NCBI GenBank assembly: GCA_934047225.1
Contig: OW203984.1
Coordinates: 9,991,201-10,055,200, forward strand
Reading direction: 5' to 3'
DNA from: Ypsolopha sequella
Lineage: Eukaryota > Arthropoda > Insecta > Lepidoptera > Ypsolophidae
Length of the DNA stretch: 64,000 bases
Part shown: one piece after another, positions 10,426-19,400 of the stretch
Numbering within the stretch: the first letter of the stretch is position 1
Layout: each line of letters starts with the position of its first letter
The notes under the pieces: generated by a model
Databases searched by the model: none
Seen by the model: only the letters and a program-made list of their open reading frames with translations
What the model was told of the DNA's origin: nothing
Made by a program: the position numbers and the translations under genes

Positions 10426-11095
10426 TCAATCGTTTATCTGTTTAAAATCATGTTACATAATAAGTTGGAAAAAAGCATGTACATTGGCCCAATGCTTTTT
10501 GCCACTACATTTTTGCCACTTAATTCTAATAAACATAATCAAAAAAGCTAAAAAAAAATAGATATGGAAATGCAATATACTGAGAAAGTCAATTAAATAT
10601 GTCAATAGTATGTCGAACAGCAATCAATACAAAACAAAAAAAAAACGTAAAAACAAAACACATACAAATTGTCAACTATCGTTTGAATGTCATTGATAAA
10701 GTAACACACCCTGAGCCTTATTATTCAGATTTAGAGGCCAGCATTCGACCCCACGATAGCGCATATATATATATATAGTATTTATTTATTTTCTGTCTGT
10801 TGGCGACATATTCTCTCGTATTGAAAAGGCTATTTAAAATATTTTAGGAATTATGTATAAAACTTACTTGTCTGATTAATTAACACATCTACAAGTAACT
10901 TACCATATTAGTCGCTACAATATTTTTAAGGCTGCGTGTAAAGACTAGCACAGATTAAATTTTTAAACACCCCAAAAATTGATAAAATATAAAAAAATAT
11001 AGCTTTTTGACTATTTCTCTACGTCAAGTTGCTATTTTTCTCTCATTTTTATTTTATTAATATTTAGTATTTCATCAAAAGCAGGATACATTCTG
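10426..11095. other. Intergenic DNA, no gene seen
   Basis: AT-rich, with an (AT)n tract at 10763-10778. It ends at the 5' boundary of the LINE. Confidence 0.4.
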
Positions 11096-11130
11096 TCAGT
11101 CCGCCGCGATAGCTCTCAGCGCACGGGCGT
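11096..11130 (+). promoter_or_regulatory. Candidate internal LINE promoter (Inr + DPE-like)
   Basis: TCAGTC at 11096-11101 matches the arthropod initiator, with the +1 A at 11098. Exactly at +28 to +33 (11125-11130) stands GGGCGT, five of six matching the DPE consensus RGWYVT. GC-rich sequence begins here abruptly after AT-rich flank. Jockey/CR1-type elements carry such TATA-less promoters at their own 5' end, so this both suggests the promoter and fixes the element's start. Confidence 0.45.
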
Positions 11131-11225
11131 GTTACCTATCTTTGCGCGCACGCAAGTTGTTGATTCATACTGCATATTTTATTCATTGTACGAATAACGA
11201 GTACTATTGTTATTAAAGCATTACA

Positions 11226-12152
11226 ATGCCAAAGTGCAAAATATGCAAGTTGTTTGTGTCTGCTTCTAAAGAAGATGTCTTTATGTGTAAAGGGACATGT
11301 GAATTATATTTTCATAAAAAGTGTGTGCGAAACACAAAATTTCTTGAGGAACAACTATGTGAAGCATGCCAAAAACAAAAAACCCCTGAAATTAAGAAGA
11401 TACAGCTTAGCATTGACCCCAAGATGTCCAGTGACGCTATTTTGACGCAACTAAATGAGAAGTTGGCTATTTTAAGTACAATGCAAAAAACACTGGATGA
11501 TTTGGCAGAGTCTGTCGAATTTTATGCAGAACAGTACCAAAGTCTTATAGAAGAAAAAGAAAAAAGCGACCGGAAAATGAAGGACTTGGAACAGAAGCAT
11601 ACCTACTTGCAAAAATGCAATAAAGCTCTGGAGGAACGAGTAGCTAGTTTGGAAGCCAAAGAAAAAGAAAAAAACATAGAGATTATTGGTTTGGAAAATC
11701 AAGAAAGTGAAGACTTGAAGAAAGTAGTCGCGAAGGTGGCCCAGAAGCTGGAATTGAAACCAGAAAGAATTATTCATGCATGGAGGGTAGGCGGAAAAAA
11801 TCAGAGCGCGAACCAAGACCGGCCGCGACCAGTGATCTTGACCTTGGCTTCTAGGACCGATCGCGACGAATGGTTAAGTAAAAGGAAGTCTCGTCTTACC
11901 AATGCTGAAATTTTCAATAATAATAATAAGAAGAACATTTTTATTAACGAAGATTTGCCTAAGGAACTGCGGCAGCTTTTTTTCACTGCTAGAACTGCGC
12001 TGAAACCTATGTATCAGTACATATGGATCAGTCATGGCAAAATCCTTGTAAAAAAGGATCAAGAAAATAGAAAGGTCCATGTTATAAGAACTGAAGAAGA
12101 TGTACAGAAAATGAAAGAAGAAGAAAAAGGGTTCCAGAGCAGCGCTCAGTGA
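11226..12152 (+). CDS. LINE ORF1 protein (PHD finger, coiled coil, FP-like C-terminus)
   Basis: 308 residues. Residues 4-48 carry a full PHD-type zinc-binding array: C4-C7, C21-C25, H30-C33, C45-C48. A long charged coiled-coil follows (~70-155). Residues ~160-300 resemble the RNA-binding and C-terminal region found in insect LINE ORF1 proteins related to baculovirus FP25K (motifs IEIIGLE, HAWRVGG, FINEDLP). Expected role: RNA-binding, trimer-forming chaperone packaging the element's RNA; the PHD finger may target chromatin (inference). The ATG is four bases after a TTACA and is the first in the transcript region. The stop is 175 bp before ORF2's first ATG, and the two frames differ. Confidence 0.85.
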   Translation: MPKCKICKLFVSASKEDVFMCKGTCELYFHKKCVRNTKFLEEQLCEACQKQKTPEIKKIQLSIDPKMSSDAILTQLNEKLAILSTMQKTLDDLAESVEFYAEQYQSLIEEKEKSDRKMKDLEQKHTYLQKCNKALEERVASLEAKEKEKNIEIIGLENQESEDLKKVVAKVAQKLELKPERIIHAWRVGGKNQSANQDRPRPVILTLASRTDRDEWLSKRKSRLTNAEIFNNNNKKNIFINEDLPKELRQLFFTARTALKPMYQYIWISHGKILVKKDQENRKVHVIRTEEDVQKMKEEEKGFQSSAQ

Positions 12153-12327
12153 GGCTGAGTGCTGTTGTATCTATTTAGTAAGATAAATAGCTTTAAAATT
12201 CAAAGATTTACTATCATCAATAGTTACAGATATTCAATACTATAAATACACAGATAAAAATATATGGAGTCAAGATATCAATAGTACAAATAAAAACATA
12301 AATATAATACACCTAAATATTCGATCA

Positions 12328-15180
12328 ATGCGAAAGCATTATAATGAACTACTTGTACTTTTAAGTACCTGCCAAGATAAGATTCATATCATCATTCTAT
12401 CAGAAGTAAATATAAAACAAGATGAAGTACATATGTATAAAATACCTAACTATGACCTACACTGGAACACCAGAGAAACAAAGAGAGGAGGAGGAATCAT
12501 CATCTTCTCGCGTAAAGAGATGAATTTTTCTACAATTAATATAACTGGTAATGCGGGAGAATACATACATGGACAGATAAATATGTTAGATGACAGAAAT
12601 ATACACATAATAGCAGCTTATAGACCACCAAAAACAAACAAGCTTAGATTTGTGGAGGAAATGAAGCAAATTTTGAAGACTGTGCCTAATCACTGTGACG
12701 CAATTTTCATCGGGGATACAAATATTAATTTGAGGGAAGAGAAAACGAGTCGAGCACTACAACTATATCAGGATACATTATGTGAACATGGACTGCAGTG
12801 TACCATTACGGATGTGACGCGTGAGGAGATAGTGGACGGTCGCGTCGTCACGTCTTGCATAGACCACTTGTGGGTGCGAAGCCAGCGCCCCGTGCCGGCC
12901 TCGTACCTACTCACTTGTAAGATTTCTGATCACTACCTGATCGGAGTACGGTTAGAGGTCGATGACGTCACGACCTCTCCAATTGGTAACAACAGTGATA
13001 AGGTAATGACTTTGAATAATAAATTGGTTTCTGAAAAACTGGATGCTGTGAACTGGAGTGAGTTATATGAATGTAAATGTCCAATGATATTGTACAAAAA
13101 ACTTTGCTTAATTTTTGGAGACATTTACGAAAGTTCAAAATGCGAAAGTTTCGTTAAGAAAAAACGTTCCGTTGAACCATGGATAGATAAGCGCTTAAAG
13201 AAAATGCTAGATATTAGGGATAATTTGTTTAGAACATGGAAGTCGGCGCCGAAAAGTATGATTAAGAGGCTAGAATATACTCGATATAGAAATAAGGTCA
13301 GTAAATTAATAAATGTCGCAAAAAATACATATAGGCAGGAAGAAATTAAAAAATGTAATAATGACTGTAGAAAGATATGGTCAAAAATAAATACTTGGCT
13401 TGGTAGGAATAAAAATAATGTAGATGATGTTATACAAAAATATTTAGGCAAAACAGATAATACAGAAAACATATGTACAAATTTTTCTAAAACCTTTACA
13501 CAGGAAATACATAAAATAAAACATAAATGTAACACGAAATTTTTAAATAGATCAGATTATGTTAAGGAATCAAATGTAAGCATTAAATACCGAAAAGTAA
13601 GTTGTTCTGAGGTAGAAAAAATTATTGATGAATTAAAATGTGAAACATCACCCGGATCAGACGAAATAAGGGTGAGAGATGTAAAATACATAAAAACTAA
13701 AATAAGTCCTATTATTGCAAGCTTTATAAATATGTGCGTGTCAAATGGGTTTTACCCAGATGAACTCAAACTGTCACTGATCAGACCTATCTACAAGCAA
13801 GGTAGCCACTTAGATTATTCTAACTATAGACCAATTGCCATTCTTTCTATTATAAATAAAATAACGGAAAAGATTATTGTTAAGCAAATCACTCAATTTT
13901 TAGAAAAACATTCATTAATATCAAACGTACAACATGGTTTTAGACGTGGCCGTAGCACCGCAACAGCACTTGTGCAATTTACAGATTTCATCAATAACAA
14001 CCTTAATGAGAAAAAGCAGATAGTGGCTGTCTTCATAGATTTCAAAAAAGCCTTCGATACGCTTGATCATGATCAGTTAATCCACGCCATGCAAGAATGC
14101 GGCATTCGAGGCCCTTTAAGTGACTGGATGAGAGCTTATCTAAATAATAGGAAATTAACTACAGTGATCAGTGGTAGCAGGGGAGAGGAAGCGGGGATCA
14201 TGTATGGCGTACCGACCGGTTCTGTATATGGGCCCATCGGTTACATTATGCACGTAAATAGTATGTCTAACGTTGTGAAGAATTGTTCAATGTACATGTA
14301 TGCGGATGATACCTGCTTGTTCTACGCACATAAGGAATTAAAATTTATTGAAACCTGCATACAAGCTGATTTAGATAATATTGTAAAATGGGCCCATGAC
14401 AATGGCATTATTATAAACTTAAATAAAACTAAATGCGTGCATATTCGGTCACCATACATAAAATCAGATAATAATTATAATGTACGTATTGTGGGTCACG
14501 GTTATGAATGTTTACACAACAGAGGGCGGATCTGTAACTGCAGTGAGATAGAATTCGTAAATAAATATAAATACCTTGGACTTACTGTGGATCAAAATAT
14601 GTCTTGGAAAACACATGTGAACAATGTTTGTAACAAACTTAGAGCGATTCTTGCAAAATTTTATCATCTTAGTAGATTCGTAAACAGGGCTACACTTTAT
14701 ACAGTGTATTACGCACTTGTTGATGCAATTATATCTTACGGACTAAGCAGTTATGGATGCACCTTCCGGTCATATCTAGATCAAATCAAAATTTTACAAA
14801 TGAGAATAATGAAAACCCTTGTTGATAAAAATACTAAAAATAGCTGTAAAAAAGAATATGAGAAATTGTTTGGAATTTGTAAAATATTGCCTGTTCAGGA
14901 GAAAGTAAAATTAGTAATCATTTTGGAAAACTTCAATTGTAATCAATTTAAAACACCCATATCACATAAAATTATAACTAGAAATATCACAAACAAAAGG
15001 CTTTGTACCCCAAAAATAAATAATTATTATGGTGAGCGTACAAGAAAATTTTTATTACCCAATATTTTGAATGAAATGCCTGTAACAATAAGAAGCAAGG
15101 AAAAAAATGTAACTAAGCGTACTTATAAAAAATATGTTTATAGTCATCTTTTGGATGACTACACAACTAAAATAAAATAA
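12328..15180 (+). CDS. LINE ORF2 protein: AP-type endonuclease and reverse transcriptase
   Basis: 950 codons from the first ATG. Endonuclease motifs (numbered from that ATG): LSEVN with E26, AAYRPP at ~96-101, GDTN at 129-132, SCIDH with D179-H180, ISDH with D201-H202. The RT has FIDFKKAFDT (D571) and YADD at 658-661, so catalytic residues are present. The block usually reading GVPQGSVLGP reads GVPTGSVYGP here. A C-terminal region with Cys/His residues follows. No RNase H is seen. The frame is open back to 12187 without another ATG, and that upstream part encodes IIHLNIRSM, the first strand of the endonuclease with its conserved Asn. The true start is therefore probably upstream and non-AUG, or reached by reinitiation. 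Enzymatic role: nick target DNA and reverse-transcribe the element RNA there. Confidence 0.9.
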   Translation: MRKHYNELLVLLSTCQDKIHIIILSEVNIKQDEVHMYKIPNYDLHWNTRETKRGGGIIIFSRKEMNFSTINITGNAGEYIHGQINMLDDRNIHIIAAYRPPKTNKLRFVEEMKQILKTVPNHCDAIFIGDTNINLREEKTSRALQLYQDTLCEHGLQCTITDVTREEIVDGRVVTSCIDHLWVRSQRPVPASYLLTCKISDHYLIGVRLEVDDVTTSPIGNNSDKVMTLNNKLVSEKLDAVNWSELYECKCPMILYKKLCLIFGDIYESSKCESFVKKKRSVEPWIDKRLKKMLDIRDNLFRTWKSAPKSMIKRLEYTRYRNKVSKLINVAKNTYRQEEIKKCNNDCRKIWSKINTWLGRNKNNVDDVIQKYLGKTDNTENICTNFSKTFTQEIHKIKHKCNTKFLNRSDYVKESNVSIKYRKVSCSEVEKIIDELKCETSPGSDEIRVRDVKYIKTKISPIIASFINMCVSNGFYPDELKLSLIRPIYKQGSHLDYSNYRPIAILSIINKITEKIIVKQITQFLEKHSLISNVQHGFRRGRSTATALVQFTDFINNNLNEKKQIVAVFIDFKKAFDTLDHDQLIHAMQECGIRGPLSDWMRAYLNNRKLTTVISGSRGEEAGIMYGVPTGSVYGPIGYIMHVNSMSNVVKNCSMYMYADDTCLFYAHKELKFIETCIQADLDNIVKWAHDNGIIINLNKTKCVHIRSPYIKSDNNYNVRIVGHGYECLHNRGRICNCSEIEFVNKYKYLGLTVDQNMSWKTHVNNVCNKLRAILAKFYHLSRFVNRATLYTVYYALVDAIISYGLSSYGCTFRSYLDQIKILQMRIMKTLVDKNTKNSCKKEYEKLFGICKILPVQEKVKLVIILENFNCNQFKTPISHKIITRNITNKRLCTPKINNYYGERTRKFLLPNILNEMPVTIRSKEKNVTKRTYKKYVYSHLLDDYTTKIK

Positions 15181-15470
15181 AAAAATTGAAAATCTGTTTA
15201 ACTTTAATTATAAGTAATTTTTCTTTTGTAGTATTAGTCGGCTAGTAGTTAAGTTAAGAGAGTAACATCTGCCAATAAACTTTTTTAAAGTTTGGCGGAA
15301 AAAATCATAAATGTAATGTTGTTTTTTTCTGCGAATAAATGTTTTCTTTCTTTCTTCTTCTTCTTCTTCAAAATGGTAAAACAGCACCCAATAACGATTG
15401 TTTATTTGAAAGAAGTAGAGTTGATAATACATATAAGATACCAATGGCTAAACACATCTTTAATTAAAAT

Positions 15471-15628
15471 AAACCGGCCAAGTGCGAGTCGGACTCGTGG
15501 CACAAAGGGTTCCGTAACACTACACAATACGGTTACGGTACCCTAAAAACATAGTAAATAATTCCACTTCCAGTTATGTAGGACTAAGTTAACTTGACAC
15601 TTACGATCTATTAAACTCTATGTATTGT
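15471..15628 (+). repeat. SINE-like GGCCAAGTGCGAG family, short subfamily
   Basis: Opens ACCGGCCAAGTGCGAGTCGG, has GGGTTCCGTAAC and GGTACCCTAAAAACA, then the same tail as 6789-6955 (ATTCCACTTCCAG ... CTTACGATCTA ... ACTCTATGTA). The BEL/Pao element inserted a few bases beyond it. Confidence 0.75.
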
Positions 15629-15642
15629 AATACATAGCTAGG

Positions 15643-15647
15643 CATAT
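15643..15647. repeat. Target-site duplication of the BEL/Pao element, left
   Basis: CATAT immediately before the 5' LTR, repeated as CATAT at 23085-23089 immediately after the 3' LTR. Five bases fits BEL/Pao integration. Confidence 0.85.
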
Positions 15648-15838
15648 TGTACAGTCAACTGTCCAAAGATTATTATTTTGTAATACTTTAGCGTAAGCAT
15701 TTTATAGTTTACTTATTTTGCAAAACAATCATCGTACAATCAGTGAAATATACGCACTCTACATTAGCGGTTGTTTTCTTCATAAATACGCCGCTCTTCA
15801 TTCAATCATCTATAAAACTGTAGAGAGAAATCCCTACA
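15648..15838 (+). repeat. 5' LTR of BEL/Pao element (191 bp)
   Basis: Starts TGTACAGTCAACTG and ends ATCCCTACA (TG...CA). By eye it is identical to 22894-23084. Contains TCAGTG at 15740-15745 and a TATAAAA at 15811-15817 that lies too near the LTR's end to place a start inside it. Confidence 0.95.
15740..15774 (+). promoter_or_regulatory. Candidate TATA-less LTR promoter (Inr + DPE)
   Basis: TCAGTG (+1 A at 15742) resembles the insect initiator TCAGTY with one mismatch at the last base. At exactly +28 to +33 (15769-15774) is GGTTGT, a full match to the DPE consensus RGWYVT. The same pair is present in the 3' LTR. This spacing is what the Drosophila core-promoter literature describes for DPE promoters; use here is inference. 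Confidence 0.5.
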
Positions 15839-15841
15839 TTA

Positions 15842-15859
15842 TGGTCCTTCGAAACTACT
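15842..15859 (+). other. Primer-binding-site candidate
   Basis: TGGTCCTTCGAAACTACT begins 3 bp after the 5' LTR. A TGG start complementary to tRNA CCA ends is expected here. The priming tRNA was not identified. Confidence 0.5.
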
Positions 15860-16072
15860 ACGACTTGGTGTTTGCTGTTTGCTCTTAGTGTGTTAGCAAT
15901 CGGTTAGCTGGCCTCCCACAAGCGGGTCTCCCCAGTTAATTGAGAAGGTGCTTGAATCACACGAAAGGGCTGCGGTAGCGCTCTGTCGTACGGACCATCG
16001 CGAGTGACAGTGATCTGCGTTCGAGAGGTGGTTCACCAGCATCTATAGACATCTACAGTCCATAGCATCATT

Positions 16073-16336
16073 CACTCAAGCATTCATCAGGTAGCCGCAG
16101 CATTCAGCTAGCCTACCTGAACATTCAATCAAAGCAAGCCACGTACAGTCAGTCGGGCTTCACTCAAGCATTCGTCAGGTAGCCGCAGCATTCAGCTAGC
16201 CTACCTGAACATTCAATCAAAGCAAGCCACGTACAGTCAGTCGGGCTTCACTCAAGCATTCGTCAGGTAGCCGCAGCATTCAGCTAGCCTACCTGAACAT
16301 TCAATCAAAGCAAGCTACGTTACTTCAGCCGGACTT
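16073..16336 (+). repeat. 88-bp tandem triplication in the BEL/Pao leader
   Basis: Units start at 16073, 16161 and 16249 (period 88). The first two differ by one base near the start (CATCAGG versus CGTCAGG). The third diverges after AAGCAAGC. Each holds GCCGCAGCATTCAGC and CATTCAATCAAAGCAAGC. Related CATTCAATCA words continue up to the start codon. Confidence 0.95.
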
Positions 16337-16401
16337 CAATCCAGCATACATCAATCAAAACATCATCTTCGCGGCAAGCTCAAGACATTCACTCAATCAT
16401 C

Positions 16402-19400
16402 ATGGCAGATGTATTATTCAATCGTCAAGGTGAAATTCTTCGAGAGATTGAGAGCGTCAACACCAATTTCAAGAAGGACAGTGCGGCAAGAAAAACCACC
16501 GAATACCTCATCAAGCGGGTGGACACACTGGATCTTCTGTGGAGAGAATTTGACCTCAATAACACTAAACTGCAATCTTACGAAGACAAAACCTGCGACT
16601 ACTTTTCCCGCAACATCTATGAGGAGTTGAAAAGTTATTATGAAAAAACGAAAATTATGATTTCGTCATACAATAAACCGATTGAGCCAAAGTCAACGGT
16701 ACAATTTCATCTACCGATCTTCACGGATACAGATGAAGTAGGACAGCTAATCAGTCAACAAGGCACAAACTTCAGAGCCTTCGAGCGCCTCATGAATAGG
16801 GTCAACGACAGCCGCATGGAGGAGAAGTGGGAGATAGAAGATGAGTTGAAAAACCTACAACGTCTGTGGAATAGCATTGATCACTTTCATTTGCGCATAG
16901 ATAACATCTTGCAAGGTAGCAATGATGATTACGAACACGATTTTGAATCTACAGAGCGTCGGTACCTGGAAATTAAGAAGAAGCTTAACAGGAAACTATC
17001 TTCCTCCGATCATCTTCGCATTGCGACTCCGCAACTTGATATTCCTGACTTTTTTGGAAAGTACACTCAGTGGCCCACGTTCTATGACCTGTTCAACGAA
17101 GGTATTCACAAGAGCAAGTACTTGACCAAGACTCAGAAGATGCAGCATCTCAAGAGTAAAGTTAAGGGAGAAGCCGAACGTCTCATACAGCACTTGAACA
17201 TTACAGCAGAAAACTATGACACGGCATGGAATCTTTTAACAAATCGATTCAACAATCCCTTGGTTCTATTTACCAATCATATTGAAGTTTTTCTGAACCA
17301 ACCAGTCATTCAAAAGCAAACGTCATATGAACTCAAGAAGTTATACGACACAACAATGGAGTGTATTTTTGCCATTCATAACCTGGGAATAGACACATCC
17401 ACATGGGATCCTATTCTGGTGCATCTGGTATCAAAGAAGCTGGATGCAGACACTTACACCGATTTTCAAATATCTCGCTCGTCGCCGAGAGATTTACCTG
17501 TGTTTGACGATTTCATGGCTTTCATTGAGAGAAAATTTATGGCTCTCGAACCTAATCAAAGGAAGGGCAAGGAACCTGCAGCATCCGTCAAACAACCTGA
17601 CCAACAACAATCGTGGTATAAAGGGAGCAACATCAACTTGCGAAAATCAGTTACAAAAAGCTATCAAGCAATTGCGACATCACACAAGCATAAATGCCTA
17701 CTTTGTGGCCTAGATCACAAATTGTTCCAGTGCAAACGATTTCTCAATCAACCTGCTGACACAATCATAAAGACGATTGAAAAACTTCATATTTGTCAAA
17801 ATTGTCTTCACAAGCATAATGACACAATATGTCCATCGAAAAAAAAATGCCAGATTTGCAACGGAAACCACAATACAATTATTCATGACGCAGTGGTTTC
17901 CGTGTCTGCTAACCCAAAACCGCCGTCCGTACCTACAGCCACGGCGTCGTCATCGAACTCACAGTCCCGCCAATATAATGTAAATTATGTTGCGAACGAA
18001 GATGAAGAAATTCTACTTACAACGTTGTCACTCAATATCAAGGCCTCCGATGGTACATTCATCAACTTCAGAGCTCTTCTAGATCAAGGAAGCCAGATAT
18101 CTTTGGTTTCCGAAAACGCCGCCCAGTTGTTAGGGTTGAGGCGTCAACATTATCAAGCATCGATATCAGGCATCGGCACAAGCTCAAAACAGAGCAAAGG
18201 AAAAGTAACTCTGGAATGTCAATCAATCTATGGTGACTACGAGTTCACTACCGAAGCTCTAGTCGTATCCAGAGTTATCAACAACCTACCCAGTACCACA
18301 CTAAGAAGAACGTCATGGGAACATCTTCAACATACAAGATTGGCAGATCCTCAGTACCATGTGTCTAAGCCTATAGACATCTTACTTGACGCGAGTGTCT
18401 ATTCCGAAATTATTATGAGCGGACTCGTCAAGGGTGCACATCAATCACCTATAGCTCAACAAACTAAACTGGGCTGGATCCTGTCAGGTCAAGTTCAGAC
18501 ATTTGCGTGCAATGTCGTAATCAAAAATCTCGATGACATCAAGAAGTATTGGGAAGTAGAAGAAATCAATCAATCATCCGGTCCTTTAACAGTAAATGAA
18601 CAATACTGTGAGGACCACTTTCAAGCAAATACCCAAAGACTGGAGAATGGTAGATACGAAGTAGCCATCCCCATGAAACCAGGCTTTGAGGAGCAGCTAG
18701 GACATTCAAAACCTAGGGCTGTTGCACAATTTATTCAACAAGAAAAGAGGATGTCCAAAAGTTCGTTATTATCAGAGAGGTACAAAAAATTCATGGATGA
18801 ATACGAACAATTGGGTCACATGCGGCCGGCTGACTCACAAAGCACCGGTGCAGCTTGTTATTTACCTCACCACGCCGTACTAAAGTTGGACTCAACTACA
18901 ACTGCCCTGCGTATTGTATTCAATGCCAGTTCAAGGACATCATCAGGACTAAGTCTCAACGACCTGATGGAGAGCGGACCCAATCTCCAGCAAGATTTAC
19001 TGTCACTCATCTTAAAGTGGAGACAGTTCAAATACGTCATCACAGCAGACATTGAGAAAATGTTTCGTCAAATACACGTCAGAGAGGCTGACCAGCATCT
19101 TCAATCAATCGTATGGAGAGTCTTACCTCACGACCTACTTCGGGAATATCATCTCACTACAATCACTTACGGCACAAAGGCCGCACCGTTCCTCGCAATG
19201 AGAACGTTACAACAAATAGGCCGAGATAATGCCGCCACATTCAAACTAGCAGCTTCTGCGTTAGAGAATTCCTTTTATATGGACGATCTGTTGGCAGGAA
19301 GTAACTCAATCAATCAAGCAAAGAAACTGCAACATGAACTATCAATTGTTCTGAAAAAAGCCGGTATGAACCTTCGCAAATGGTCCAGCAATGAACCTAA

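Larger units (their letters stand above)
11097..15370 (+). mobile_element. Full-length CR1/jockey-type non-LTR retrotransposon
   Basis: Layout: 5' UTR with candidate promoter, ORF1 (11226-12152), a 175-bp spacer, ORF2 (to 15180), a ~165-bp 3' UTR, and a pyrimidine microsatellite tail (TTTCTTTC then TTC repeats, ~15343-15370). Both frames are uninterrupted, so the copy is young. PHD-finger ORF1 plus APE endonuclease/RT without RNase H fits the CR1/jockey group; the precise clade needs a tree. I could not identify a confident target-site duplication, so the ends are approximate. Confidence 0.8.

Noticed and set aside
15811..15817. TATAAAA as the LTR promoter
   Set aside because: It would place the start at or beyond the LTR's end, leaving no R region; the Inr/DPE pair fits better.
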